Below are positions 16,609 through 24,796 of a stretch of 64,000 nt of DNA, one piece after another (the stretch's first letter is position 1; each line of letters starts with the position of its first letter). The notes below the pieces were generated by a model. The model was not told the DNA's origin. It ran no database searches and saw nothing but the letters and a program-made list of their open reading frames with translations. The stretch covers positions 62,001-126,000 of the forward strand of contig CADAKH010000001.1 in assembly GCA_902788505.1 (NCBI GenBank). The letters are read 5' to 3'. The stretch is from Oscillospiraceae bacterium. Its GTDB lineage: Bacteria; Bacillota; Clostridia; Saccharofermentanales; Saccharofermentanaceae. The translations under genes and the position numbers were made by a program.

Positions 16609-17609
16609 TGGAAAAAGTATATGAATTAATAAACGTATACAAGACATATAAGAACGACGGTGTCGAATTCACTGCACTCAAAGACATCAGCCTTGAGATA
16701 AAAGAAGGCGAGATCTTCGGTATAATCGGCATGAGCGGTGCGGGCAAATCCACGTTGGTCAGGACCTTGAACCGCCTCGAGGAAGTGTCGTCAGGTGTTG
16801 TTAACTTCTACGGCAGGAATCTTGCTTTTTTGAAGCCGTCGGAACTCCGTAAAGTCCGTCACTCGATCTCTATGATATTCCAGGGTTTTAACCTCGTTAA
16901 CCAGAGGACCGTCATACAGAATGTCGAACAGTCTTTGAAGATAATCGGAATGCCGCGTGCACAAAGGCGCGAGAAGGCACTTCAGATGCTTGAAGTCGTA
17001 GGACTGCTCGATAAGAAAAATCAGTTTCCGGCCAGGCTTTCGGGCGGTCAGAAACAGCGTGTCGCGATTGCCAGAGCTCTCGCTGTCGATCCCAAAGTGC
17101 TTTTGTGCGATGAGGCAACGAGCGCACTGGACCCGAAGATCACGGGAGAGATACTGGATCTTCTGAAGAAGATAAATGAAGAACGCGGACTTACGATAGT
17201 CATCATCACACATGAGATGAGCGTAGTTGAGAAGATTTGCGACCGCGTTGCGATTATAGACGACGGCAACTTAGCCGAGATCGGCGAGGTGAAGGAAGTA
17301 TTCTCGAATCCCAAGTCGAAGGCAGCGAAAAAACTCGTCTTCCCAAGCAATCCTTTCGATCCTTCAGCAGGAGAAGGGAAGATAGTAAGACTTGTTTTCG
17401 ACGGGACACAGTCGAACGTGCCGTTCATCGCAAACCTTGTCGAAGAGACCGGCTTTAAAGTTAATATCCTGAGTGCGAACACCAGGAGTGTCGGCGGCAT
17501 CGGATATGGTCAGATGATCGTCGAACTTCCTTCGGATGAGACGGATGCCGCGACGGTGATCAATTTTTTCGAGAAGGGCGGACTGTCCGTAACGGAGGTG
17601 GAACAATGA
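16608..17609 (+). CDS. metN: Methionine ABC transporter ATPase MetN
   Basis: 333 residues. ABC ATPase motifs are Walker A GMSGAGKST, signature LSGGQKQR and Walker B VLLCDEATSALD, with an H-loop ITHEMSVVEKI. The C-terminal ~90 residues (RLVFDGTQSNVPFIANLVEETG and on) form the NIL domain that binds methionine for feedback inhibition in MetN proteins. It overlaps mccA by one base and metI by ATGA. Its substrate-binding partner MetQ is not adjacent but is encoded at 24797 behind another Cys leader. Confidence 0.93.
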   Translation: MEKVYELINVYKTYKNDGVEFTALKDISLEIKEGEIFGIIGMSGAGKSTLVRTLNRLEEVSSGVVNFYGRNLAFLKPSELRKVRHSISMIFQGFNLVNQRTVIQNVEQSLKIIGMPRAQRREKALQMLEVVGLLDKKNQFPARLSGGQKQRVAIARALAVDPKVLLCDEATSALDPKITGEILDLLKKINEERGLTIVIITHEMSVVEKICDRVAIIDDGNLAEIGEVKEVFSNPKSKAAKKLVFPSNPFDPSAGEGKIVRLVFDGTQSNVPFIANLVEETGFKVNILSANTRSVGGIGYGQMIVELPSDETDAATVINFFEKGGLSVTEVEQ

Positions 17610-18259
17610 GCGATTACATAAGAGATGCAATACTTACGGGCATTTGGGAGACGTTCCAGATGACGTTCTTCGCTTCACTCTTCTCATATATCGTCGGCCT
17701 TCCTTTGGGCGTGATACTCTACTCGACATCGAAGGGCCGTCTTCTGCAAAACCGCGTCGTCAATTTCGTCATCGGACTGATCGTGAATATCACGCGCTCT
17801 TTGCCGTTCCTGATACTGCTCGTGCTCTTGATCCCGTTCACGCGTTTTCTTGTTGGATCTTCCATAGGAACTACGGCTGCGATCGTGCCACTTACTATTG
17901 GCGCTATACCGATCGTTGCAAGAATGGTCGAGTCGTCCCTGAACGAAGTTAATCCCGGCATTATCGAAGCCGCAACATCGATGGGCGCATCGCCTGTTTA
18001 TACGATAATCCACTTCATTATTCCGGAAGCAATGCCATCACTTCTTCAGGGCGGAGCGATAAATGTCGCAACGGTACTGGGATACTCTGCGATGGCAGGC
18101 GTTATCGGAGGCGGCGGACTCGGCGCGATCGCACTGCAGTACGGCTACTACCGCTACCAGAAAGACGTGCTCTGGACTACGGTCGCACTGCTGGTCATCA
18201 TGGTAATGCTCATCCAGGAACTCGGTATCCGCATATCAAAAAAACACAGGAAGACATGA
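17606..18259 (+). CDS. metI: Methionine ABC transporter permease MetI
   Basis: 217 residues with five hydrophobic segments and the EAA-loop motif EVNPGIIEAATSMGASPVYTI typical of MetI permeases. It overlaps metN by 4 bp (ATGA). The transporter would import methionine (or a related sulfur compound) and so feed homocysteine to the MccA/MccB pathway encoded just upstream. No clear terminator follows, only a T-run. Confidence 0.93.
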   Translation: MSDYIRDAILTGIWETFQMTFFASLFSYIVGLPLGVILYSTSKGRLLQNRVVNFVIGLIVNITRSLPFLILLVLLIPFTRFLVGSSIGTTAAIVPLTIGAIPIVARMVESSLNEVNPGIIEAATSMGASPVYTIIHFIIPEAMPSLLQGGAINVATVLGYSAMAGVIGGGGLGAIALQYGYYRYQKDVLWTTVALLVIMVMLIQELGIRISKKHRKT

Positions 18260-18324
18260 GCGTTTTTTACATTTATTAAACACTAACGACTGATTTCGGA
18301 TATAACCCGAAAAGACCCTGATGG

Positions 18325-18330
18325 TATAAT
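18325..18330 (+). promoter_or_regulatory. -10 box before the DUF362 gene
   Basis: A consensus TATAAT lies 50 bp upstream of the chosen start of the DUF362 gene. The -35 region is weak. AAAAGACC (18310-18317) and GGTCTTTT (18368-18375) form an inverted repeat around it, of unknown meaning. Confidence 0.5.
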
Positions 18331-18379
18331 CTGAATGTGATTTATTCATATTTAGATTATGCATGGAGGTCTTTTTGTT

Positions 18380-19504
18380 ATGGAAAAGTCTAAGGTGTAT
18401 TTCACTGATTTCAGGACCGGTCTCGGAACTCCTCTTACAGCAAAACTTCAAAAGCTGATAAAGCTTGCGGGCATCGGCACCATCGATATGGACGGAAAGT
18501 TCGTTGCGATAAAGATGCACTTCGGCGAGCTCGGAAATCTCGCATATTTAAGACCTAACTATGCAAAGGCTGTTGCGGATGTAGTCAAAGAACAGGGCGG
18601 TCTGCCGTTCCTGACAGACTGCAACACACTCTATCCCGGAAGCCGCAAGAATGCTCTCGAGCACATGGACTGCGCAAATATCAACGGCTTCAACACGATA
18701 ACTACAGGATGCCAGATAATTATCGCCGACGGTCTCCGCGGCACCGATGACATCATCGTGCCCGTACCGAACGGCGAATACTGCAAGGAAGCATACATCG
18801 GCCGCGCCGTAATGGATGCCGACATCTTCATCTCTCTTACTCACTTCAAAGGTCACGAGCAGGCAGGCTTCGGCGGCTGTATAAAGAATATCGGCATGGG
18901 TTGCGGCTCACGTGCCGGCAAGATGCAGCAGCACCAGAGCGGCCACCCTCACGTTATCACGGAACTCTGCAGAGGCTGCCGCAGATGCGCCAAAGAATGC
19001 GGATCCGATGCAATATCTTATACTGACGGAAAGGCATGGATCGATCCTTCCAAGTGCAAAGGCTGCGGCCGTTGTATCGGCGCCTGCGCTTTCGACGCCA
19101 TCGAGAACGACAACTGGGATGCTCCCCAGCTCTTAGGCTGCAGAATGGCTGAATACACGGCAGCCGTCGTCAGCGGAAGACCGTGCTTCCATATCAGCCT
19201 CATTACCGACGTATCTCCCAACTGCGACTGCCACGGCGAGAACGACGCACCGATCCTTCCTGACATCGGAATGCTCGCATCTTTCGATCCTGTCGCTCTT
19301 GACCAGGCATGCGTTGATCTTTGCCAGAAGGCTGAGCCTGTAAGCAACAGCCAACTCGGTGACAATATAAGAAGCGCACACTTCCACGACCATGGGGATG
19401 TTTGGCATAACAGCAATCCTAATGTCTCATGGGCAGAAACACTTGAGCATGGAGAGAAGATCGGAATAGGAAATCGTGATTACGAGCTCGTGATCATGAA
19501 GTAA
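18380..19504 (+). CDS. DUF362 protein with two [4Fe-4S] ferredoxin motifs
   Basis: 374 residues. The DUF362 domain (KMHFGELGNLAYLRP, FISLTHFKGHEQAGFGG) contains an inserted ferredoxin pair: CRGCRRCAKECGSDAISY and CKGCGRCIGACAFDAIEN. Such proteins are common in anaerobes and probably act in electron transfer; the partner is unknown. I choose the ATG at 18380, nine bp after GGAGGT; an ATG at 18359 lies before that site. It is monocistronic, with its own -10 box. Confidence 0.85.
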   Translation: MEKSKVYFTDFRTGLGTPLTAKLQKLIKLAGIGTIDMDGKFVAIKMHFGELGNLAYLRPNYAKAVADVVKEQGGLPFLTDCNTLYPGSRKNALEHMDCANINGFNTITTGCQIIIADGLRGTDDIIVPVPNGEYCKEAYIGRAVMDADIFISLTHFKGHEQAGFGGCIKNIGMGCGSRAGKMQQHQSGHPHVITELCRGCRRCAKECGSDAISYTDGKAWIDPSKCKGCGRCIGACAFDAIENDNWDAPQLLGCRMAEYTAAVVSGRPCFHISLITDVSPNCDCHGENDAPILPDIGMLASFDPVALDQACVDLCQKAEPVSNSQLGDNIRSAHFHDHGDVWHNSNPNVSWAETLEHGEKIGIGNRDYELVIMK

Positions 19505-19596
19505 TGAGAAATCGTCAATATTCATGCCAATAGTCGAGAAGATTGAAGGCGTTTTGTATAATTAGGTAAGCATATTCTTCAAAAGAGGTTTTATCC

Positions 19597-20838
19597 ATGA
19601 AGATCACTACCGGAGATACAATGCACGTTTACGGCGCTATCGGCGCCGGGGTTGATTATGCTGTCCGTTTTAAGGTAAGACTTAAAGATAAGATCGATCC
19701 TGATGCATTGAAATCATCTGTGTCTTCTGCGTCTTTAAGATTCCCGTATTTCATGGGACGTCTGGTCTCTACGGTCGAGTCTTTTGAATATGCAGATAAC
19801 GATCTTCCTATAGCGGTCATAAACAGCGATGCAAGAGTCATTCTCAATTCTGCCATGACCAATTATCACGTGTGGGCGGTATCTTTTCTGGATGACTTCA
19901 TTTATCTCGATTTCTTCCACGGAATAACTGACGGCACGGGCATGTACAGAGTGCTCGCAACGATCCTTTATCATTACTGCAAAAACGTTTATGGAATAGA
20001 GGCGATTCCTGAACTGGAAGCATCTGATATTGAAGCGGAGATGGCAGATCCGCAGGATACCATCGAAGAAGTCCCAGCACCGGAAGCGTCTTACACTCCT
20101 GCATTTACTTTGGAGACAGACGGCGGACTTAAGAAGTCGTCACCTGTCATTTGGGACGTTAAGATCCCTGAAGATACATTTATTAAATTCGTGCGCGAAA
20201 ACGATTCCACTCCGGGTACGATGGTCGAACTCCTGATGGGCAAAGCAATCGATTCGCTCTATCCTGACAGGTCAAAACCCATCATCAGTTCTTATGTCAT
20301 AAACGCCAGACCGATGGTCGGCGCTGAAGCAACTAATCATAACTGCCTCGGCATGTCCATCTTCGATTATTCTCCGATAGTAAGCTCCATGCCTCTTTCT
20401 ACTCAGGGTACGGTTTACCGCGGAAAGACGTTCGTGCAGAGCAGGGAAGAACAGGTCGCAGCAGGTGTTGCGGTCAATGCTTCAACTGTTAAAGGTATAA
20501 TGAATTCGACTCCTTCCCTCAAAGCTCGTAAAGATATCTTTACGGCGATGTTTAACGGCGGCGAAGGATTCATAAGTTATCTGGTAAGCTATCCCGGCAA
20601 ATGGAAGTATCCGACGATCGGACAATACATGAAAGAGTTCTGGACACACCCTCCGTGCACTTTCAGTCTTATGGTCATCTTAGGCGCTGCCGGCGGCAAT
20701 ATATCGCTATCGATCCAGCAGAGATTTACCGGGTCTTCTGTTGTTAATGCGTTCCTATCACTTCTTGAAGAAAACGGCATCGCGTATGAAGTTATATCTT
20801 CCGGCGCAAGTGATGTTGCCGGATTTGAAGCACCCTGA
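19597..20838 (+). CDS. Condensation/acyltransferase-like protein
   Basis: 413 residues. The segment YLDFFHGITDGTGMYRVL near residue 110 carries the HxxxDG active-site pattern of the BAHD/condensation/alcohol-acetyltransferase superfamily; His would be the general base. The C-terminal part SLSIQQRFTGSSVVNAFLSLL fits the same fold. It is not part of a peptide-synthetase cluster, so it probably acylates a free alcohol or amine, unknown here. TATAAT at 19556-19561 and AAGAGG provide promoter and ribosome binding site. Confidence 0.6.
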   Translation: MKITTGDTMHVYGAIGAGVDYAVRFKVRLKDKIDPDALKSSVSSASLRFPYFMGRLVSTVESFEYADNDLPIAVINSDARVILNSAMTNYHVWAVSFLDDFIYLDFFHGITDGTGMYRVLATILYHYCKNVYGIEAIPELEASDIEAEMADPQDTIEEVPAPEASYTPAFTLETDGGLKKSSPVIWDVKIPEDTFIKFVRENDSTPGTMVELLMGKAIDSLYPDRSKPIISSYVINARPMVGAEATNHNCLGMSIFDYSPIVSSMPLSTQGTVYRGKTFVQSREEQVAAGVAVNASTVKGIMNSTPSLKARKDIFTAMFNGGEGFISYLVSYPGKWKYPTIGQYMKEFWTHPPCTFSLMVILGAAGGNISLSIQQRFTGSSVVNAFLSLLEENGIAYEVISSGASDVAGFEAP

Positions 20839-20914
20839 TTTTTCGGATCCTTATGTTATAATCCTCTAATACCGGAAGCGAAGTTACTTCTATTTGAGGA
20901 TAAAGGAATTTATT

Positions 20915-21406
20915 ATGAACATTAATGACATGACAGTTCCCTGTTGTGATGGTTTTATCAACATCAGGGTGGGGGCGATCATTCTGAAAAACGGAAGATT
21001 CCTGATGGTAGGAAATACCGGCGTTGATTATCTTTATTCCGTAGGAGGAAGGATACATTTTGGTGAGACGGCCGAAGAAGCAGTTATCCGTGAAGTTTTC
21101 GAAGAGACCGGCATAAAGATGGAAGTAGACAGGCTCGGGTTTATCCACGAGAATTATTTCTACGGAGATACCCAAAGAAACATGGGCAAACTTGTTTACG
21201 AAGTATCGTATTTCTTCTACATGAAAGTGCCTGAAGATTTTGAGCCCGTGTCAAGTGACTTTAATGAAGACGGATGCAAAGAACATCTCGTTTGGGCAAG
21301 CGTTGACGACAAGATAACGATGTATCCGGAGTTTTTCAGAACCGAGTTATCAAGCCCTTCTGAAACGGTAAAACATTTCGTGACTGATGAGAGGAAAGAT
21401 AAATGA
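20915..21406 (+). CDS. Nudix hydrolase
   Basis: 163 residues. The Nudix box is seen from GGRIHFGETAEEAV to REVFEETGI, complete with the metal-binding REVFEE core. The start is the ATG at 20915 after AAAGGA. The short upstream region carries TATAAT and an ATCCTC/GAGGAT inverted repeat near the ribosome binding site. Members hydrolyse nucleoside diphosphate derivatives; the substrate is not predictable. It overlaps the nucleoside phosphorylase-like gene by 4 bp, hinting at nucleotide salvage or clean-up. Confidence 0.85.
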   Translation: MNINDMTVPCCDGFINIRVGAIILKNGRFLMVGNTGVDYLYSVGGRIHFGETAEEAVIREVFEETGIKMEVDRLGFIHENYFYGDTQRNMGKLVYEVSYFFYMKVPEDFEPVSSDFNEDGCKEHLVWASVDDKITMYPEFFRTELSSPSETVKHFVTDERKDK

Positions 21407-22158
21407 TAACGGATTCTTTTGATACCAGTGAAGCGATAATCTCTCCGGCTTCGTTTTTCGGAGAGCAGAAAAAGATAGTTGATACAACAGTGATTACGTT
21501 CTCCCGTGAGATCTTCGAGACGGTGCTTGGGACCTATCCCAACGAAAAGATTGAAGAGTTCCGTGCGTGTAATCTTATAAGACCAATCCACCTGATCGAT
21601 GTTGACGGCATGAAGCTCGGCTTTTATCTTTCCGAAGTTGGATCCTGCCTGGCATCTACGGATGTAATGGAAGCCAACTGGAAGATAGGTTCGGACAAGT
21701 TCATCTTGTTCGGTTCATGCGGAGCTTTGGATCCCGAGAAGATCAACGGCAGATATATCATTCCTACACAAGCATACCGCGACGAGGGAATGTCATATCA
21801 CTATGCGCCTCCTGCAGATTATATCGACATCAAAAATGCGGATTTCCTTGCCGGCCTTTTTGAAGAAAAAGGACTTCCTTTTGTCAAAGGAAAAGTCTGG
21901 ACGACTGATGCGCTTTACAGAGAAACCAGAGACCTTGTAAAGAAGCGTAAGGATGAAGGATGCATAGCAGTCGAAATGGAACTTGCAGGAGTTCAGGCCG
22001 TATGTGATTATCACGGTTTTGAATTGTACGATTTCCTGGTTGCGGGCGACGTTGTCGATCAGCCTGATTACACTCCCGAGGGACTTCATGAGGCTAATCA
22101 TTCACTCGATAAATTCGACATTGCCATTGATATCGTGAAGAGGATAAAAGGTGAATGA
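21403..22158 (+). CDS. Nucleoside phosphorylase-family protein
   Basis: 251 residues of the PNP/UDP phosphorylase superfamily: FGSCGALDPEKINGRYIIPTQ, YRDEGMSYHY, WTTDALYRET and the nucleoside-binding VEMELAGVQAV. It would cleave the glycosidic bond of a purine or uridine-type nucleoside, using phosphate or water. It overlaps the Nudix gene (ATGA) and is 3 bp from the metallo-hydrolase gene, so the genes from 20915 to 23513 look like one nucleotide-linked operon. Confidence 0.8.
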   Translation: MITDSFDTSEAIISPASFFGEQKKIVDTTVITFSREIFETVLGTYPNEKIEEFRACNLIRPIHLIDVDGMKLGFYLSEVGSCLASTDVMEANWKIGSDKFILFGSCGALDPEKINGRYIIPTQAYRDEGMSYHYAPPADYIDIKNADFLAGLFEEKGLPFVKGKVWTTDALYRETRDLVKKRKDEGCIAVEMELAGVQAVCDYHGFELYDFLVAGDVVDQPDYTPEGLHEANHSLDKFDIAIDIVKRIKGE

Positions 22159-22161
22159 TCT

Positions 22162-22947
22162 ATGGATAAACTAGAGTTATTTGTTAAACAGCTTACACCC
22201 GATATCTATCTCATGGATGAAGGCCACATGGCTTCAGGTTACTTTGTAATAGGTGAGGAGAAGGTCTGTGTCATTGACACTATGAACGGATTAAACGACC
22301 TCAAGAAAGCTGTCAGGGAAGTTACCGACAAACCTATCGTTGTTGTAAACACGCATGGTCATCCGGACCACATATTCGGCAATATTTATTTCGATGAGGC
22401 TTATCTTGATCCCAAGGATTTTGAACTTGCGGAGTCTTTTGCCAAGCTTCCTGAATTCTTAACAGAGTGCGAAAAGTACGGCCTGAAGATGCCTCCATTT
22501 AGAGCGATTAACGAAGGCGACATAATCGATATCGGCGGAAGGACTTTGGAAGTCTTTGCGCTTCCCGGACACACTCCCGGAAGCATCGTTCTGCTCCTTC
22601 GTGAAGACAGGATACTGTTCACGGGCGATGCCATAAATCACCATCTCTGGATGCAGCTTGACGGATGCTCATCTCTTAATGAATACGTGAAAGCATTGGA
22701 CAATATAGTGTTCCTTGAAGACAGGGCTGACCTGATCCTTCACGGCCATGCGCGTGACTTCGATGACATCTCTCTTATGAGATGCATGCGCAACGGAATC
22801 AAGGAAATCTGCGATGGCAAGACATCAGAAGATAAGCCATATGAATGGTTCGGCGGTGTCGGCAAACAGCATTCATTTAGTCTTTTGGAAGGTAAGACAT
22901 ACAGCCAGCCTGACAGCGTTGTGTGCTATGTTCCTTCGAATATATAA
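22162..22947 (+). CDS. Metallo-beta-lactamase-fold hydrolase
   Basis: 261 residues. The zinc-binding motif THGHPDH (HxHxDH) is near residue 60, with LPGHTPGS, FTGDAI and LHGHARD as the later ligands. This is the glyoxalase-II-like branch of the superfamily. The substrate is unknown; possibilities are a thioester, a cyclic nucleotide or a lactone. It lies 3 bp after the nucleoside phosphorylase gene and 23 bp before dcd. Confidence 0.8.
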   Translation: MDKLELFVKQLTPDIYLMDEGHMASGYFVIGEEKVCVIDTMNGLNDLKKAVREVTDKPIVVVNTHGHPDHIFGNIYFDEAYLDPKDFELAESFAKLPEFLTECEKYGLKMPPFRAINEGDIIDIGGRTLEVFALPGHTPGSIVLLLREDRILFTGDAINHHLWMQLDGCSSLNEYVKALDNIVFLEDRADLILHGHARDFDDISLMRCMRNGIKEICDGKTSEDKPYEWFGGVGKQHSFSLLEGKTYSQPDSVVCYVPSNI

Positions 22948-22970
22948 TTTGAAATTGTGAGGTTACAAGA

Positions 22971-23513
22971 ATGATTTTATCTGACAGAACAATACTTAAG
23001 ATGCTCGAAGAAAAAACACTTACTATCGAGCCTGTTACAAAAGAACAGATACAGCCTGCAAGTGTCGACATAAGATTAGGCCGCACTTTCAGTGTCGTTG
23101 ACGATACACCTTCAAGCGTTATCACTCTCGAAAATGAGATCAAATATAAGACCATCACTACGGATACTTATCTCATCATGCCGGGTCAGTTTGTTCTTGC
23201 TACCACGATGGAATATTTCGAGCTTCCCGATAACCTCACTGCGTTTGTGGAAGGCAGAAGTTCGCTCGGCAGAATGGGCCTTTTCATCCAGAATGCCGGA
23301 TGGGTAGATCCCGGATTTAAGGGCGAGATCACACTTGAACTTTATAACGCAAACAGATGCGCTATTGAACTTAAGGCGGGAAGAAGAGTAGGCCAGCTTG
23401 TTTTTGCCGAGATGGATGATCATGCTCTTAATCCTTATGACGGAAAGTACCAGGGCCAGAAGGGCGCCACGGGCTCCCGTGTCTTTAAAGATGTCGAAAA
23501 CCCATTGACATAA
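22971..23513 (+). CDS. dcd: dCTP deaminase
   Basis: 180 residues. [31 protein letters not shown] and FKGEITLEL are the diagnostic motifs of dCTP deaminase, which converts dCTP to dUTP for thymidylate synthesis. The C-terminal [12 protein letters not shown] loop closes over the substrate. It is the last gene of the nucleotide-linked run. Its final codons overlap the -35 region of the next promoter: the palindrome half-site begins at 23498, inside the gene. Confidence 0.92.
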   Translation: MILSDRTILKMLEEKTLTIEPVTKEQIQPASVDIRLGRTFSVVDDTPSSVITLENEIKYKTITTDTYLIMPGQFVLATTMEYFELPDNLTAFVEGRSSLGRMGLFIQNAGWVDPGFKGEITLELYNANRCAIELKAGRRVGQLVFAEMDDHALNPYDGKYQGQKGATGSRVFKDVENPLT

Positions 23514-23533
23514 TAGGAAAGTAATGTTAACTT
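23498..23533 (+). promoter_or_regulatory. Palindrome-containing promoter before the ECF S-component leader
   Basis: TTGACA (23505-23510) lies inside a degenerate copy of the shared palindrome, AAACCCA (23498-23504) N9 TAGGAAA (23514-23520). The -10 box is poor (TAACTT at 23528-23533, 17-bp spacer). It overlaps the end of dcd, which fixes the site between dcd and the leader ORF. Confidence 0.5.
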
Positions 23534-23562
23534 TATCCCAATCATATTAAAGGAGAAGAAAA

Positions 23563-23640
23563 ATGAAACACGTTCATGCCACTATGATCTGCATGTGCTG
23601 TACTAAAGTTACCCTCCCGCATATGACCGGAGTGATCTGA
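23563..23640 (+). CDS. Cysteine-containing leader peptide (attenuator), 25 residues
   Basis: The ORF begins MKHVHATMICMCCTK and ends TGVI, with three Cys codons in a run of four. AAAGGAG stands in front. A perfect intrinsic terminator follows at 23683. CTCCCG (23614-23619), 14 nt after the CC codons, can pair with CGGGAG (23684-23689) in the terminator 5' arm. It is shorter than the leaders at 14351 and 24530 but shares the MCC core, so it probably places the ECF S-component gene under cysteine control. Confidence 0.72.
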   Translation: MKHVHATMICMCCTKVTLPHMTGVI

Positions 23641-23682
23641 ATAACGCATAAATTAAAGATCACAAATTATTAAGGTTACTGT

Positions 23683-23714
23683 ACGGGAGTTCATCAGAAC
23701 TCCCGTTTTGTTTT
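23683..23714 (+). terminator. Attenuator terminator before the ECF S-component gene
   Basis: A perfect 10-bp stem ACGGGAGTTC (23683-23692) / GAACTCCCGT (23697-23706) with loop ATCA is followed by TTTTGTTTT. It lies between the Cys leader and the ECF gene. The 5' arm can alternatively pair with CTCCCG in the leader. Confidence 0.88.
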
Positions 23715-23744
23715 GATTAAATAAAGTTAAAGGAGAATAAAAAC

Positions 23745-24308
23745 ATGAGCAGTAAAGACGATCACAAGAACAACTTAAAGAAGATAGCATACGCAGGTGT
23801 GCTTGCAGCACTGGTATTTGTAGGTACCGAACTTCACATTCCGACAGCGATAGGACATATCAATTTGGGTGACCTCGTAATACTTGTAAGCTCGTATATC
23901 TTAGGACCATTTGCTTTTGTCCCGGCAGCGCTCGGTTCAACGCTTGCAGACCTTCTTGCAGGATATCCGCAGTATGCAGTCGCAACATTCCTGATCAAGG
24001 GTATCATGGGCCTCGTCGCAGGACTTTTGCTTAAGAGAAACAGGGAAGGCAAGACATCATTTATCAGAAAGTTCTCCGTCTCTTTAGTCGCAGAGCTCAT
24101 CATGATCGCCGGATACTTTGCATTCGAGTCACTCCCGTTCATGTATGGTGTTGAAGCAGCACTTGGTTCAGTCATCCCGAACGGCATCCAGGCAAGCGCA
24201 GCAATCGTCGGAGCAGTACCGCTCATGTACGTCAAGTTTTTCGACAAATACCAGCTCTCGAAAAGCAGCGAAGTTCACAAGCGCAACGAGAAGACCACGG
24301 TATCGTGA
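23745..24308 (+). CDS. ECF transporter S component (possibly for a sulfur compound)
   Basis: 187 residues with about five or six membrane segments and the typical S-component N-terminus KIAYAGVLAALVFVGTELHIP, followed by GHINLGDLVILVSSYILGPFAF. S components bind a vitamin or other small substrate and share an energising EcfAA'T module encoded elsewhere. The specificity is not visible. Because it sits behind a Cys-codon attenuator and the shared sulfur palindrome, I infer a sulfur-containing or cysteine-related substrate. Confidence 0.75.
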   Translation: MSSKDDHKNNLKKIAYAGVLAALVFVGTELHIPTAIGHINLGDLVILVSSYILGPFAFVPAALGSTLADLLAGYPQYAVATFLIKGIMGLVAGLLLKRNREGKTSFIRKFSVSLVAELIMIAGYFAFESLPFMYGVEAALGSVIPNGIQASAAIVGAVPLMYVKFFDKYQLSKSSEVHKRNEKTTVS

Positions 24309-24362
24309 GTATTTGTTATTTCGAGCTTGCGTTCCCATTCTCGAAAAGCAGAAGTTCAGTTA

Positions 24363-24407
24363 AAAGTTCAGTATGTAGACGGAAGTCCAGACTGAACTTT
24401 TTATTTT
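24363..24407 (+). terminator. Terminator after the ECF S-component gene
   Basis: A perfect 10-bp stem AAAGTTCAGT (24363-24372) / ACTGAACTTT (24391-24400) precedes TTATTTT. It separates the ECF unit from the metQ unit. Confidence 0.85.
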
Positions 24408-24462
24408 GCAAAAGCGGTATTCGCAGATGCATTTCACAAGACAACGAAAAAATATTTTCAAT

Positions 24463-24498
24463 AAACCTATTGACACGGTAGGTTTGTAGTAGTAAAGT
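24463..24498 (+). promoter_or_regulatory. Promoter with perfect AAACCTA/TAGGTTT palindrome before the metQ operon
   Basis: TTGACA (24470-24475), a 17-bp spacer and TAAAGT (24493-24498). The arms AAACCTA (24463-24469) and TAGGTTT (24479-24485) are perfect, with the -35 box between them, exactly as at 14283. It drives the Cys leader at 24530. Confidence 0.7.
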
Positions 24499-24529
24499 AT
24501 CGCCATCACAACGAAAGGAGGAGTGAGAA

Positions 24530-24652
24530 ATGTATAGAACAGATACCAGAACAACAGTCATGATGTGTTGTCGAATGTTCAGCTCCCGGGTGCGCAATAT
24601 GGCACAGGGCGCAGGATACAATTCCTCACGCCTTGAGATAGATCGATGTTAA
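24530..24652 (+). CDS. Cysteine leader peptide (attenuator) of the metQ operon, 40 residues
   Basis: The ORF contains VMMCCRMFSSR and ends EIDRC. An AAAGGAGGAG ribosome binding site precedes the ATG. The two adjacent TGT codons (24566-24571) are followed after 16 nt by CTCCCGGG, then CGCA and TGGCA blocks, which pair with TGCCA, TGCG and CCCGGGAG just before and inside the terminator. The core MCCRM matches the leader at 14351 (MCCCRM), and the last codons (CGATGTTAA) are identical. This is a strong candidate for cysteine-controlled attenuation. Confidence 0.82.
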   Translation: MYRTDTRTTVMMCCRMFSSRVRNMAQGAGYNSSRLEIDRC

Positions 24653-24684
24653 AGCAGTAACTTGCATTTGAAGATATGCCATGC

Positions 24685-24716
24685 GCCCGGGAGATAAATC
24701 TGACCGGGCTTTTTTA
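24685..24716 (+). terminator. Attenuator terminator of the metQ operon
   Basis: Stem GCCCGG (24685-24690) / CCGGGC (24704-24709), extended inside by AGAT/ATCT, is followed by TTTTTT. Its 5' arm is part of GCCCGGGAG, which can pair with CTCCCGGG in the leader, so the two structures exclude each other. Confidence 0.85.
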
Positions 24717-24796
24717 TGCTCAAACAAAATCAAACTCAAAGCGTAATTAACGCAAAACAAAAAAGAAAAACACAACACTAAAAGGAGATTACTAAC

